Source: Streptomyces yangpuensis
GTDB lineage: Bacteria > Actinomycetota > Actinomycetes > Streptomycetales > Streptomycetaceae
Reading direction: 5' to 3'
NCBI RefSeq assembly: GCF_001005295.1
Contig: NZ_LBMK01000005.1
Location: 299,084-355,169, forward strand
Length of the DNA: 56,086 nucleotides
In this document: positions 39,903 through 49,981 of the stretch, piece after piece
Layout of the letters: each line of letters begins with the position of its first letter
Position numbering within the stretch: position 1 is the first letter of the stretch
Made by a program: the position numbers and the translations under genes
The notes under the pieces: generated by a model
What the model was told of the DNA's origin: nothing
The model's input: the letters and a program-made list of their open reading frames with translations, nothing else
The model's database searches: none

Positions 39903-41711
39903 CTATTCCACCGACTTGTCCTTGAATGGCGCCTTCCGGCCGCAGATCGCGGGCCAGTCCTTCGCCACGATGTTCGCGCACCAGATCTCGCCGTCGTCCT
40001 CGAACTGCTTCCACAGCTTGACCTGAAGGTCCTCGCAGTCCTTGTTCGGCGCGAAGCGCGGGCACGTGCCGTTCGGCAGCTTGATGTTGTGCGCGCGCCA
40101 GGCGTCGAGGCCCATCAGGTCGGTGTCCTCGTGCGTCGGCATGTACCGGTTGACCGACCAGGAGGCGCCCATGGTGGCGAACAGCGCGACCGCGCACACC
40201 ATGCCCGCCGAGAGCTGACGGATCGTCCGCCGCGGGATGACCCGCGCCGAGGGCGCGGCGGAGGCCGGCCGCAGGGTCCGCTCCGTCCAGCCCGAGCCGC
40301 GCTGGACCGCCGCCATCACCCCGAGGACGGCCAGGATCATCAGCGCGTACATGATGATCCAGGTGGTCCGCGGGAAGAGCTGGACCGCCTTGTCCTGCGC
40401 CATGTGCGAGGCGAACCAGAAGCGGGCCAGCCAGGCACCCGCGAGGACCGCCGCGGCGGTACGGACCATGACGTTGCGCAGGCCCAGGCCCACGCCCAGG
40501 CCCACGCCCAGGATCAGCAGCAGCGCGAAGCCGGTCTGGCCCGCCATCTCGCCCGAGACCGGCCACTGGTTGTACTTGATGTAGCCCGTCCGGTCCGAGA
40601 TCCAGCCCAGGACGTAGCCGGGGTCCGCGTACACACCGAGGTAGGCGTACCGGTCCGGGGTCTGCGAGCCCAGCCGTGCCATCTGGTAGAGCAGCGGGGC
40701 GCCGATGACGCCGGCCGTGACCAGCACGGACCCGACGTACAGCGCCGCCCGCTTCACCGCGGGGGCGCCGGCCCGCCACGGGAAGAGGAAGAAGAAGAGC
40801 ACGAAGGCGCCGGGCGCGGCCCAGACGAACCAGCCCGAGTACCAGAGGAAGAGCCCGCCGAAGACCGCGCCGAGGCCCGCGCCCCGCAGCACCAGGGACT
40901 TCGGGGTGCGGCCGGCCGACCGGCGCAGCTCGCGGAAGAGGTACCCGAGAAGCGGCAGCAGCACGATCATCACGACGTGGCTGTACGGGCGGACCGGGTC
41001 GAGGAAGAGCACGGCCGCCGGGACCGCGATCAGCAGCGCCCAGAAAGGACGGAGCAGCAGGCGCCACGACAGGTACGCCATCGGACCGACCAGGGCGCTG
41101 CAGACGATCTGGAGGTCGTGCAGGGCGAAGCCCGAGCTGCCGAGTCCGTCGTAGCGGACCTTGGCCCACAGCGCGATCACAGCCGGGAACGCGGGCGGGT
41201 AGATGCCGGACATGCCCTCGCCCGACAGGAACGAGTTGGCCATCTCCACCAGGACGCTCGGGTCGCCCTCCTGGCCGCCGAGCGGGTGCGGGGTGCCGCG
41301 CAGCGCGACGACGATCCCGCCGGCCACCACGCCGGTGGCCAGCCCGGCCAGGGCCCCGCAGACCAGCCGCTTGACGAGCGCGTGCCGCCGGACCGAGCCT
41401 CGGTAGGCCGTGTAGAGCAGCAGTCCGAGCAGCGGGAGTCCGAGTACGGCCACGTACAGCTGGAGCCTGGCGAGCCCGCTGACCTGGCCGATACGGTTCA
41501 TCGGGTTGACGCCGATGTGCCGGCTCAGCAGCGTGAAGCCGAGGGCCGCCACCACGCTGACGACCACCTCGGCCAGGATCTGCACCCACCGACGCGACAG
41601 CCACCCCCCGCTCCGCGAAGGGGAGGGGCGGCTCTCGCTCTGCGCCGGTTCGCCAGGACGCTGGGCCGGGGCGCCGGCGTCGCCGACCGCCTCGGGGGCC
41701 AGGTGTGTCAT
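39903..41711 (-). CDS. AftA-like GT-C membrane glycosyltransferase
   Basis: 602 residues: a Pro/Ser-rich cytosolic head (1-40), about 11 membrane segments and a C-terminal extracytosolic domain (about 490-602) with four Cys (GTCPRF, KDCEDL, EIWCAN, PAICGRK), so disulfides are likely. The first external loop (GDPSVLVEMANSFLSGEG, then YPPAFPAVIALWAK) and PVRPYSHVVMIVLLPLLGY resemble the arabinofuranosyltransferase AftA (GT85) of mycobacteria, which uses decaprenyl-phosphoryl-arabinose. Streptomycetes lack mycobacterial arabinogalactan, so donor and acceptor are unknown. 31 bases after the upstream GT2. Confidence 0.75.
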   Translation of the reverse strand: MTHLAPEAVGDAGAPAQRPGEPAQSESRPSPSRSGGWLSRRWVQILAEVVVSVVAALGFTLLSRHIGVNPMNRIGQVSGLARLQLYVAVLGLPLLGLLLYTAYRGSVRRHALVKRLVCGALAGLATGVVAGGIVVALRGTPHPLGGQEGDPSVLVEMANSFLSGEGMSGIYPPAFPAVIALWAKVRYDGLGSSGFALHDLQIVCSALVGPMAYLSWRLLLRPFWALLIAVPAAVLFLDPVRPYSHVVMIVLLPLLGYLFRELRRSAGRTPKSLVLRGAGLGAVFGGLFLWYSGWFVWAAPGAFVLFFFLFPWRAGAPAVKRAALYVGSVLVTAGVIGAPLLYQMARLGSQTPDRYAYLGVYADPGYVLGWISDRTGYIKYNQWPVSGEMAGQTGFALLLILGVGLGVGLGLRNVMVRTAAAVLAGAWLARFWFASHMAQDKAVQLFPRTTWIIMYALMILAVLGVMAAVQRGSGWTERTLRPASAAPSARVIPRRTIRQLSAGMVCAVALFATMGASWSVNRYMPTHEDTDLMGLDAWRAHNIKLPNGTCPRFAPNKDCEDLQVKLWKQFEDDGEIWCANIVAKDWPAICGRKAPFKDKSVE

Positions 41712-41742
41712 CTCGGTCCGTTTCGTGGTGGGCGGAGTCTGA

Positions 41743-42645
41743 TCAGTTCTGGCCGGAGGTGAAGGCGTGCTTCGCCAGGGTGCGGGCGCCCTCCTTGTTG
41801 CCGCTGCGCAGGGCTCCGGGGAGCATCGTCAGCGCGTGCAGCCGGGAGGCGCTGTGGAAGCGCGCCGCGCGCGCCGCCTTCGGCCAGCCTCGGGCGTCCA
41901 TACGGGCGGCCACCGCGGAGAAGTAGCGTTCGGCCTCGGCGAAGCGGGTGCCGGAGAAGGCCTGTACCGACGACTCGCTGACGGCGTGCCGGCGGTACTG
42001 GAAGACGGTCGTCGAGTTGTCGATGACCATCTGCTCGCCGCCTTCGAGCAGGTCGACCACGAGCGCGAGGTCCTGGATGACGGAGTAGTCGTCCCGGAAG
42101 TTCACCTTGCGCAGCACCTCGCCGCGCCAGGTGATCGAGGGGAAGTAGAGCCAGTTGCCGCGCAGCACGCTGGCGGCCAGCTCCTCCCCGCCCATCAGGC
42201 GGCGGCCCTTGACCTGCGGGGCGTACAGCCGCTTCTTGGTGTTGTCGGCGAGGCCGCCCTGGGTGACCTGGCCGGTGCCGTCGATGACCTCGACACCCGG
42301 CTGGACCATGCCGATGCCCGGGTGGGCCTCGACGATCGCGCGGACGGTCTCCAGGTAGTGCGGGTGCAGCACGTCGTCGCAGCCCATGATGACCACGTGG
42401 TCGGCCTCGGACAGCTGAACGCACTTCTGGAAGTTCTTGGTGATGCCGAGGTTCTGCTCGTTGCGCGTGTAGTGCACGCGGTCGTCGCCGAGCGCGGCGA
42501 ACCAGCCCGGTACCTCGGGCTCCTTGCCGTCGTCGATGACGACGAGGCGGAAGTCCCGGTCCGTCTGCGCGAGGACGCTGCGGACGGCGTCCTGCATCAG
42601 CTGCACGTCCCCGTAGTAGGGGAGCATGAAGTCGAAGGTCACCAT
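41743..42645 (-). CDS. Family 2 glycosyltransferase
   Basis: 300 residues, GT-A fold. VTFDFMLPYYGDVQLMQDA, LVVIDDGKEPEVPGWF and the DxD equivalent MGCDDVLHPHY (about residue 92) are those of inverting nucleotide-sugar transferases; QNLGITKNFQKCV is the usual acceptor-side segment. No membrane segment. Given the rml genes in the cluster, rhamnosyl transfer is plausible but not shown. ATG 42645 lies six bases after the DUF2304 stop. Confidence 0.88.
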   Translation of the reverse strand: MVTFDFMLPYYGDVQLMQDAVRSVLAQTDRDFRLVVIDDGKEPEVPGWFAALGDDRVHYTRNEQNLGITKNFQKCVQLSEADHVVIMGCDDVLHPHYLETVRAIVEAHPGIGMVQPGVEVIDGTGQVTQGGLADNTKKRLYAPQVKGRRLMGGEELAASVLRGNWLYFPSITWRGEVLRKVNFRDDYSVIQDLALVVDLLEGGEQMVIDNSTTVFQYRRHAVSESSVQAFSGTRFAEAERYFSAVAARMDARGWPKAARAARFHSASRLHALTMLPGALRSGNKEGARTLAKHAFTSGQN

Positions 42646-42651
42646 GGAGCT

Positions 42652-43068
42652 TCAGGCCTTCACGGAGTCGGAGTCGGCGTCCGCCGTGACGGCCGCCTCG
42701 GCACCGGGCTCGGTGCTCAGACGCTCGTCGTTGTGCCGCATGCCCTCGTTGATGGCCACGGTCCGGGCGAGGTCGGTGATCTTCTTCTCCAGCGAACGGA
42801 ACCGCAGGAAGGTGTTGAGCGTGAGGAAGCCCATCGCGAGGACCATCACGTAGAGCACCAGGTCGGTGCCGCGGCCGACGCCGAGCTGGTGCGCGAGCCA
42901 GGTGACGTCCGTCGGGCGGAGCACCGCGTACACGTTGACGACGACGAACAGCGAGAAGGCGATGCGCTTCCAGGCCCGGTTCTTCGCCTGGCTCCACGTA
43001 CGGATGAACACCAGGGCCATCGACACGGAGCCGACGATCAGGACGAGCTGGATCCAGAAGTACTTCAT
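42652..43068 (-). CDS. DUF2304 membrane protein
   Basis: 138 residues with three hydrophobic segments (about 5-25, 36-55, 68-90) and a coiled, acidic tail (SLEKKITDLARTVAINEG, then Asp/Ala-rich). Members of DUF2304 commonly stand beside polyprenyl-phosphate glycosyltransferases of family 2, as here, where the ATGA overlap with the upstream GT2 implies coupled synthesis. A scaffold or flippase partner role is inference. Confidence 0.85.
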   Translation of the reverse strand: MKYFWIQLVLIVGSVSMALVFIRTWSQAKNRAWKRIAFSLFVVVNVYAVLRPTDVTWLAHQLGVGRGTDLVLYVMVLAMGFLTLNTFLRFRSLEKKITDLARTVAINEGMRHNDERLSTEPGAEAAVTADADSDSVKA

Positions 43069-43826
43069 CGACGCCCACGCTCCCGCAGCGAAATGTCAAA
43101 GATGATGTTCACGCCGTTGATGAGGGACTGGCCCTTGGAGCGCGAGTATTCGGTGTAGAGGATGTCCACCGGGACCTCGGTGACCCGCAGGTCGGAGCCC
43201 GCCAGGAAACCGACGAGCTCGGACGCGTGCGCCATGCCGTTCATGGTGATGTTCAGCTGCTCGGCGGCCTTGCGGCTCAGGACGCGCAGACCGTTGTGCG
43301 CGTCGGTGAGCTTGAGCTTGCGGGCGGTCGGGCTGACGGCGGCGGCCGTGCGCAGCACGACCTGCTTGATCCACGGCACCTGGCCGTTCTGCTCGATGAA
43401 GCGGGAACCGAGCACGACGTCGGCCTCGTCGCGCCGCAGCACGCCGACCATCGTCTCGACGTCCTTGGTCTGGTGCTGGCCGTCGGCGTCGAAGGTCGCG
43501 AAGTAGCGGGCGCCGGGCTGGGCGAGCGCGTACTTGAGACCGGTCTGGAGGGCCGCACCCTGGCCGAGGTTGACCGGGTGGCGGACCAGGTGGGCGCCCG
43601 TGGTGGCTATGTGCTCGGCCGAGTCGTCGGTGCTGCCGTCGTCGACGACGACGATGTTGGGGAACGTCTTGCGGGCCCCCTCGACCACGTCGGCGATCAC
43701 CTGGCCCTCGTTATAGGCCGGTATGACCAGCCAGACATCGTCGTATTGGGACACGGTAGCTCCAGCGGAAAGTGGCACGTACGAGTGCTCGGTGATCGGT
43801 GTGACGTCTTGGGCCGGCATGGTCAT
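43065..43826 (-). CDS. Family 2 glycosyltransferase, polyprenyl-phosphate sugar synthase type
   Basis: 253 residues: VWLVIPAYNEGQVIADVVEG, IVVVDDGSTDDSAEHIA and FATFDADGQHQTKDVETMV (DxD) match dolichyl-phosphate-mannose-synthase-like GT2 enzymes, and DAHNGLRVLSRKAAEQL matches their conserved second half. It lacks membrane helices of its own, which the adjoining DUF2304 protein may supply. Overlaps the flippase stop (ATGA) and DUF2304 start (ATGA). Probably loads a sugar on a polyprenyl carrier for the GT-C enzyme downstream. Confidence 0.88.
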   Translation of the reverse strand: MTMPAQDVTPITEHSYVPLSAGATVSQYDDVWLVIPAYNEGQVIADVVEGARKTFPNIVVVDDGSTDDSAEHIATTGAHLVRHPVNLGQGAALQTGLKYALAQPGARYFATFDADGQHQTKDVETMVGVLRRDEADVVLGSRFIEQNGQVPWIKQVVLRTAAAVSPTARKLKLTDAHNGLRVLSRKAAEQLNITMNGMAHASELVGFLAGSDLRVTEVPVDILYTEYSRSKGQSLINGVNIIFDISLRERGRR

Positions 43827-45157
43827 CTCCCGACCGCGCCCACGCCCGGGGCGTCGGTCTCGGCCGTCTGCCGGGGGGCTTCACCGGCTGCGGCCGCGGC
43901 TCCGGAGAAGCTCAGCCTGAGAGCTGTCAGCATAGCGAGCACGGTGGCCGTCGAGCCCAGGGCATAGGCGACGATCACGCGCATCGACACCTCGCCGGGG
44001 ATCAGGGTGATGCCCGCCAGGACCGCGGTGCCGACGGCCCAGGAGAGCAACTGCAGGTTGTGCCGCTTGAATACCATGAGTGCCTGTCCCAGAACCATCG
44101 CGAACATGTACGCGGCGGTGCCTGCGGACAGCAGGAAGAAGTCGAAGCGTCCCAGCACCGGGTCCTGGATGCCGAACAGCACCTCGATGAGCCAGGGGCC
44201 GAGGATCGTGGCGGGCACTCCGCCGAGCAGACCGAGCGCCGCGACGACCAGGGCGATCCGGCGCAGCATCGCCCAGAAGGCCACGCGGTCGCCGGCGGTG
44301 AAGGCGGCGGTCAGGCCACTGAGCAGCGAGGCCTGGAGCGAGCCGAAGACGAAGAGCGGCACCCGCGCGAGGACGGTCGCGCTCATCAGCGCCGCGATCA
44401 GCGCACTGTCGGAGGGCGCCAGCAGCTTGGTGCTCATCACGGCCGCGTTCACGACGAGTTGGGACAGCAGGGTCGCGCAGACGAGCAGGCCGAGGCCGGC
44501 CGTCAGGTCGCGCCAGGCGATCTGCTCGCCCGGGCCGACGGCGCGCAGCAGCGCGGGCAGCGTCACGAGCGTGGCGACGACGGGCGCGACGGCCAGGATG
44601 AGGCTGAAGGCCAGTGCCGAGTGCAGCCCGAGGAGGGCGCAGCCGAGGGCGAGCACGATCCGCAGGCCGCCGTCGACGGCGAGCTGGGTGCCGTACGCGC
44701 CGAAGCGGCCGAGCCCGGCCAGCACACCGCGGGTGAGGTAGCAGACGGCCATGCCGGCGAAGGCCCCGCCGAGCGCCGCCACCAGGGCGCGGTCCCCGTG
44801 GAACAGCAGGTCGGCGAGGGGCCCGGCGCCGAGGCCGAGGACGAGCAGGGTCGCGCCGAGGATGCCCGCGGTGAGCAGGCCGGCGCGGCGCAGCACCGGG
44901 GCCGCGCCCTGGCCGAGGACCACACGGGCGGAGACGATCCGGGTGAGTTCCTGCTCCAGGGGGAAGAAGACGCCGATGCCCAGGGACATCACGATCGTCC
45001 ACAGCACCGAGACGTCGGCGTAGCCCGCGTCGGACAGGCTGTGTCCGGCCACGCCGAGGTGGGCGTAGGACGCGGCGCCGAGCACGACGGTGCCGCCGGC
45101 CACCGCGACGGTGCCCGGCGGCAGCGCCGCGCTCAACTTGTTCAGCAGGGTTCTCAT
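43823..45157 (-). CDS. Polysaccharide flippase (MOP superfamily, Wzx-like)
   Basis: 444 residues with about 12-14 hydrophobic segments evenly spread, no soluble domain. VSVLWTIVMSLGIGVFFPLEQEL near the N-terminus is common to actinobacterial members. It would move a lipid-linked glycan across the membrane. ATG 45157 overlaps the rmlD stop. The longer upstream frame is antisense-type and was discarded. Confidence 0.87.
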   Translation of the reverse strand: MRTLLNKLSAALPPGTVAVAGGTVVLGAASYAHLGVAGHSLSDAGYADVSVLWTIVMSLGIGVFFPLEQELTRIVSARVVLGQGAAPVLRRAGLLTAGILGATLLVLGLGAGPLADLLFHGDRALVAALGGAFAGMAVCYLTRGVLAGLGRFGAYGTQLAVDGGLRIVLALGCALLGLHSALAFSLILAVAPVVATLVTLPALLRAVGPGEQIAWRDLTAGLGLLVCATLLSQLVVNAAVMSTKLLAPSDSALIAALMSATVLARVPLFVFGSLQASLLSGLTAAFTAGDRVAFWAMLRRIALVVAALGLLGGVPATILGPWLIEVLFGIQDPVLGRFDFFLLSAGTAAYMFAMVLGQALMVFKRHNLQLLSWAVGTAVLAGITLIPGEVSMRVIVAYALGSTATVLAMLTALRLSFSGAAAAAGEAPRQTAETDAPGVGAVGR

Positions 45158-46077
45158 CCCGTGCGGCCGTCCCGGGCCGCCTTCGCGAGTGCGGCGAAGC
45201 CGGGGGTGGCGAGCGCCTGGGTCAGCTGTTCGCGCCAGTCGGGGAGCGGCTCCAGGCCGGCCTCCTCCTTCCAGGCGCCGTGCGCGAGCACGCTGAAGGC
45301 GGGGCGGACGGCGGGGCGGACGAACGCCTCGGAGGTGGTCGGCCGGATCCGCTCGGGGTCCAGACCGCTCAGCCGGTAGGTCTCGCGGGCGAGCCCCATC
45401 CAGGTGGTCCGGCCGCTCGCGGTGCCGTGGTAGATCCCGCCCATGGCCCAGCCCTTGAGGGCGGCCAGGCCGAGCTCGACCAGGTGGCGGGCCAGCGCGT
45501 AGGACCACGTGGGCTGGCCGTGCTGGTCGTCGACCACGTCGAGGGTGTCGCGCTGGGCGGCCAGCTTCAGCATGGTGGCGACGAAGTTCGGGCCGTGCTC
45601 GCCGTACAGCCAGGCCGTCCGTACGACGTATCCGTCCTGCGGCAGCAGTTCGGTGACGGCCTGCTCGCCGACCAGCTTGGAACGCCCGTAGGCGTTGACC
45701 GGGCCGGTCTCGGCGTCCTCGCGGTACGGCTCCGAGGCGTCGCCGGGCAGCACGTAGTCGGTGGAGACGTGGATCAGGCGCACGTGGGCGTCGGCGCAGG
45801 CCTCGGCGAGGACACGCACGGCGGTGCCGTTGACGGCGGTCGCGGCCTCCTCGGCGGTCTCGGCACCGTCGACGTCGGTCCAGGCGGCGCAGTTGACGAC
45901 CACGGTGACGTCCTCGACCGCGGCCCGGACCGCGGCCGGGTCGGTGATGTCGAGGTCGGCGCGACGCAGGCCCACGGCCTCGATCCCGGCCCGCTTCAGG
46001 ACGGTCAGGACGTCCTGGCCGAGCATCCCGCCGGCGCCGGTGACGAGCCAGCGGCCGGCCAGTGAGTTGGTGCTCAC
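45154..46077 (-). CDS. rmlD: dTDP-4-dehydrorhamnose reductase
   Basis: Last step of dTDP-L-rhamnose synthesis. 307 residues, SDR fold: cofactor loop VTGAGGMLGQDVL (about 12-24), VVNCAAWTDVDGAE, STDYV and the YGRSK active-site Tyr-Lys. The GTG start overlaps the rmlB stop (GTGA). Confidence 0.96.
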   Translation of the reverse strand: MSTNSLAGRWLVTGAGGMLGQDVLTVLKRAGIEAVGLRRADLDITDPAAVRAAVEDVTVVVNCAAWTDVDGAETAEEAATAVNGTAVRVLAEACADAHVRLIHVSTDYVLPGDASEPYREDAETGPVNAYGRSKLVGEQAVTELLPQDGYVVRTAWLYGEHGPNFVATMLKLAAQRDTLDVVDDQHGQPTWSYALARHLVELGLAALKGWAMGGIYHGTASGRTTWMGLARETYRLSGLDPERIRPTTSEAFVRPAVRPAFSVLAHGAWKEEAGLEPLPDWREQLTQALATPGFAALAKAARDGRTG

Positions 46078-47051
46078 TTCTGCAGGGCCGCCTTCGCCTT
46101 CAGCGGCTCCCACCAGGCGCGGTTCTCGCGGTACCAGTCGATGGTGGCCTTGATGCCGTCCTCGAAGGTGACCTGCGGGGCGTAGCCCAGCTCGGCGCCG
46201 ATCTTGCTGATGTCGATGGAGTAGCGCAGGTCGTGGCCCTTGCGGTCCTCGACGTGCTCGACCATGTCCCAGCCCAGGCCCGCGGCCTCCAGCAGGACGC
46301 CGGTGAGCTCCTTGTTGGTGAGCTCGGTGCCGCCGCCGATGTTGTAGACCTCGCCGGCCCGGCCCTTGCGCATGGCCAGGTCGATGCCGCGGCAGTGGTC
46401 GGAGACGTGCAGCCAGTCGCGGACGTTGCCGCCGTTGCCGTACAGCGGGACCTTCTTGCCGTCCATCAGGTTCGAGACGAACAGCGGGATGACCTTCTCC
46501 GGGAACTGGTAGTGCCCGTAGTTGTTGGAGCAGCGGGTCACCACCACGTCCATGCCGTGCGTGCGCGCGTAGGCCAGCGCCAGCAGGTCGGAGGAGGCCT
46601 TGGAGGCGGAGTACGGGGAGTTGGGCACCAGCGGCCACTCCTCGGTCCAGGAACCCTCGGTGATGGAGCCGTAGACCTCGTCGGTGGAGATGTGGACGAA
46701 GCGGCCGACGCCGTGCTTGCGGGCGGCGTCCAGCAGCACCTGGGTGCCGACGACGTTCGTCATGACGAAGGGGCCCGCACCGGCGATCGAACGGTCCACG
46801 TGGGACTCTGCGGCGAAGTGCACGACCACGTCGTGGCCGGCCATCACCTGGTCGACGGCCTCGGCGTCGCAGATGTCGCCCTGGACGAAGCGGTATCCGG
46901 AGTGGTCCGCGACCGGGGCGAGGTTGGCCTCGACGCCCGAGTAGGTCAGCTTGTCGAAGACGGTGATCTGCGCCGTGGCGTCTGCACCGAGCTGCTGGCG
47001 GACGAATTCTGAACCGATGAAGCCGGCGCCGCCGGTCACGAGGATGCGCAT
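46074..47051 (-). CDS. rmlB: dTDP-glucose 4,6-dehydratase
   Basis: Second step of the rhamnose pathway. 325 residues, extended SDR: VTGGAGFIGSEFVRQ at the N-terminus, HFAAESHVDRSI, STDEVYG and the YSASKASSD active site; RCSNNYGHYQFPEK is specific to this family. No Shine-Dalgarno; TAGACT lies nine bases before the ATG. First gene of the minus-strand glycan run, divergent from rmlA. Confidence 0.98.
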   Translation of the reverse strand: MRILVTGGAGFIGSEFVRQQLGADATAQITVFDKLTYSGVEANLAPVADHSGYRFVQGDICDAEAVDQVMAGHDVVVHFAAESHVDRSIAGAGPFVMTNVVGTQVLLDAARKHGVGRFVHISTDEVYGSITEGSWTEEWPLVPNSPYSASKASSDLLALAYARTHGMDVVVTRCSNNYGHYQFPEKVIPLFVSNLMDGKKVPLYGNGGNVRDWLHVSDHCRGIDLAMRKGRAGEVYNIGGGTELTNKELTGVLLEAAGLGWDMVEHVEDRKGHDLRYSIDISKIGAELGYAPQVTFEDGIKATIDWYRENRAWWEPLKAKAALQK

Positions 47052-47132
47052 AATACGAAGAGTCTAGCCGCCTGCCGAACGTCACACGCCGGACGGTCGG
47101 AGCGCCCCGGCCCTCTCGCATAGGGTTCACCC
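47052..47132. promoter_or_regulatory. Divergent rmlB / rmlA promoter region
   Basis: Only 81 bases separate the two starts. On the minus strand TAGACT (47066-47061) precedes rmlB by nine bases; on the plus strand TAGGGT (47121-47126) precedes rmlA by six. Neither has a ribosome-binding site, so both mRNAs may be leaderless. -35 boxes are not evident. Confidence 0.45.
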
Positions 47133-48008
47133 ATGCGTGGAATCCTTTTGGCCGGTGGCACCGGATCGCGACTCTGGCCGCTGACTCGGGCCGTCTCGAA
47201 GCAGCTGCTGCCCGTCTTCGACAAGCCGATGATCTACTACCCGCTCTCCACCCTGGTGATGGCGGGCATCAGCGAGATCCTGATCATCACCACCCCTGAA
47301 GACCGTGACCAGTTCGAGCGGCTGCTCGGCGACGGTTCGCAGTTCGGACTGCGGCTGGAGTACGCCGTCCAGGAGCGCCCGGAGGGCATCGCCCAGGCGT
47401 TCGTGCTCGGCGCCGACTTCATCGGCGACGAGTCCGTCGCGCTGATCCTCGGCGACAACATCTTCCACGGCAGTGGCCTCGGCACCCGCCTCGCCCAGCA
47501 CACCGACGCCAAGGGCGGCCGCGTGTTCGCGTACCCGGTGGCGGACCCGACCGCCTACGGCGTCGTGGAGTTCGACGAGAAGGGCCAGGCCATCTCCATC
47601 GAGGAGAAGCCGGCCAAGCCCAAGTCCCGCTACGCGGTGCCGGGTCTGTACTTCTACGACAACCAGGTCGTGGAGATAGCCAAGGGCCTCAAGCCCAGCG
47701 CCCGCGGCGAGCTGGAGATCACCGCCGTCAACGACGCGTACCTCCAGGCCGGCGAACTGAACGTCACCATCCTGGACCGCGGCACCGCCTGGCTCGACAC
47801 CGGCACCTTCGTCTCGATGGTCCAGGCCTCCGAGTTCGTCCGCGTGATCGAGGAGCGTCAGGGCTTCAAGATCGGCTGCATCGAGGAGGCGGCCTGGCGG
47901 GCCGGCCTCATCGACTCCGCCCAGCTGCGCGCGCTCGCCGAACCGCTGACCAAGAGCGGCTACGGCACCTACCTCCTGGCCCTGCTCGACGAGGAGGAAG
48001 CCAAGTGA
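47133..48008 (+). CDS. rmlA: Glucose-1-phosphate thymidylyltransferase
   Basis: First step of the dTDP-L-rhamnose pathway. 291 residues: nucleotide-binding GILLAGGTGSRLWPLTRAVS, KQLLPVFDKPMIYYPLSTL and GDNIFHGSGL (metal Asp) are diagnostic. The stop overlaps the rmlC start (GTGA). Confidence 0.98.
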   Translation: MRGILLAGGTGSRLWPLTRAVSKQLLPVFDKPMIYYPLSTLVMAGISEILIITTPEDRDQFERLLGDGSQFGLRLEYAVQERPEGIAQAFVLGADFIGDESVALILGDNIFHGSGLGTRLAQHTDAKGGRVFAYPVADPTAYGVVEFDEKGQAISIEEKPAKPKSRYAVPGLYFYDNQVVEIAKGLKPSARGELEITAVNDAYLQAGELNVTILDRGTAWLDTGTFVSMVQASEFVRVIEERQGFKIGCIEEAAWRAGLIDSAQLRALAEPLTKSGYGTYLLALLDEEEAK

Positions 48009-48604
48009 AGTTCCGCGAACTCTCCATCGCGGGCGCCTTCGAGGTGACCCCGCAGCTGCACGGCGACCCGCGCGGCCTGTTCACCGAGTGGTACCGCTTC
48101 GACCGCCTGGCGGAGGTCGTCGGCCACCCGCTGAACCTGGCACAGGCGAACCTCTCCGTCTCCGCCGCCGGTGTGGTCCGCGGCATCCACTTCGCCGACG
48201 TGCCGCGCGGCCAGGCCAAGTACGTGACCTGCGTGCGCGGCGCCGTGCTCGACGTCATCGTCGACCTCCGGGTGGGCTCCCCCACCTTCGGTCAGTGGGA
48301 GGGCGTCCGCCTCGACGACGTCGACCGCCGCGCCGTCTACATCCCCGAGGGCCTCGGCCACGGCTTCTGCGCCCTGACCGACGACGCGACCCTGTCGTAC
48401 CTCTGCTCGGAGACCTACAACCCGACCGGCGAGCACTCGGTGCACCCGCTCGACCCGGACCTGGGCATCGAGTGGCCGGCCGAGGTCCCGCAGCTGTCCG
48501 CACGCGACGAGGCCGCCCCGTCGCTGGCCGAGGCCATCTCGACCGGGCTGCTGCCCGACCACGCCGCCTGCGTCGAGTTCACCGAGTCCCTGCGCGTGAA
48601 CTGA
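48005..48604 (+). CDS. rmlC: dTDP-4-dehydrorhamnose 3,5-epimerase (or related)
   Basis: Third step, cupin fold. 199 residues: LHGDPRGLFTEWYR, catalytic His in VVRGIHFADVPRGQAKYV and HGFCALTDDATLSYLCSE with the active-site Tyr. Close relatives act on other dTDP-4-keto sugars, but a full rmlABCD set makes rhamnose likely. GTG start at 48005, coupled to rmlA; a terminator follows. Confidence 0.95.
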   Translation: MKFRELSIAGAFEVTPQLHGDPRGLFTEWYRFDRLAEVVGHPLNLAQANLSVSAAGVVRGIHFADVPRGQAKYVTCVRGAVLDVIVDLRVGSPTFGQWEGVRLDDVDRRAVYIPEGLGHGFCALTDDATLSYLCSETYNPTGEHSVHPLDPDLGIEWPAEVPQLSARDEAAPSLAEAISTGLLPDHAACVEFTESLRVN

Positions 48605-48627
48605 CGCACCGCGCCTGCACGGAATAA

Positions 48628-48656
48628 GGGCCGCACCCCGCGACGGGGTGCGGCCC
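48628..48656 (+). terminator. Terminator after rmlA-rmlC
   Basis: 13-bp perfect arms GGGCCGCACCCCG and CGGGGTGCGGCCC around CGA, followed by TTCTTG, 23 bases after rmlC. Confidence 0.88.
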
Positions 48657-48698
48657 TTCTTGCGTGTGGCGCGGCGGCGGCCGGGCCGGCAACGCCGA

Positions 48699-48738
48699 AG
48701 GGCCCCGCCCCACCGCCGAGGCGGTGGGCCGGGGCCCT
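48699..48738 (-). terminator. Terminator after tuf
   Basis: Arms from AGGGCCCC (48699) to GGGGCCCT (48738), with inner CCACCGCC/GGCGGTGG, one imperfection. It lies 50 bases after the tuf stop on the minus strand, back to back with the rmlC terminator. Confidence 0.75.
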
Positions 48739-48787
48739 CCGGTGCAACTTGGTGCCCGGTCAACGGGCTACCAGGTCAGAACACGAA

Positions 48788-49981
<1,194 letters not shown>

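Noticed and set aside
45154..47130. Possible fusion of rmlD with a larger upstream protein
   Set aside because: The extra part is an out-of-frame reading of rmlB; rmlD has its own GTGA-coupled start.
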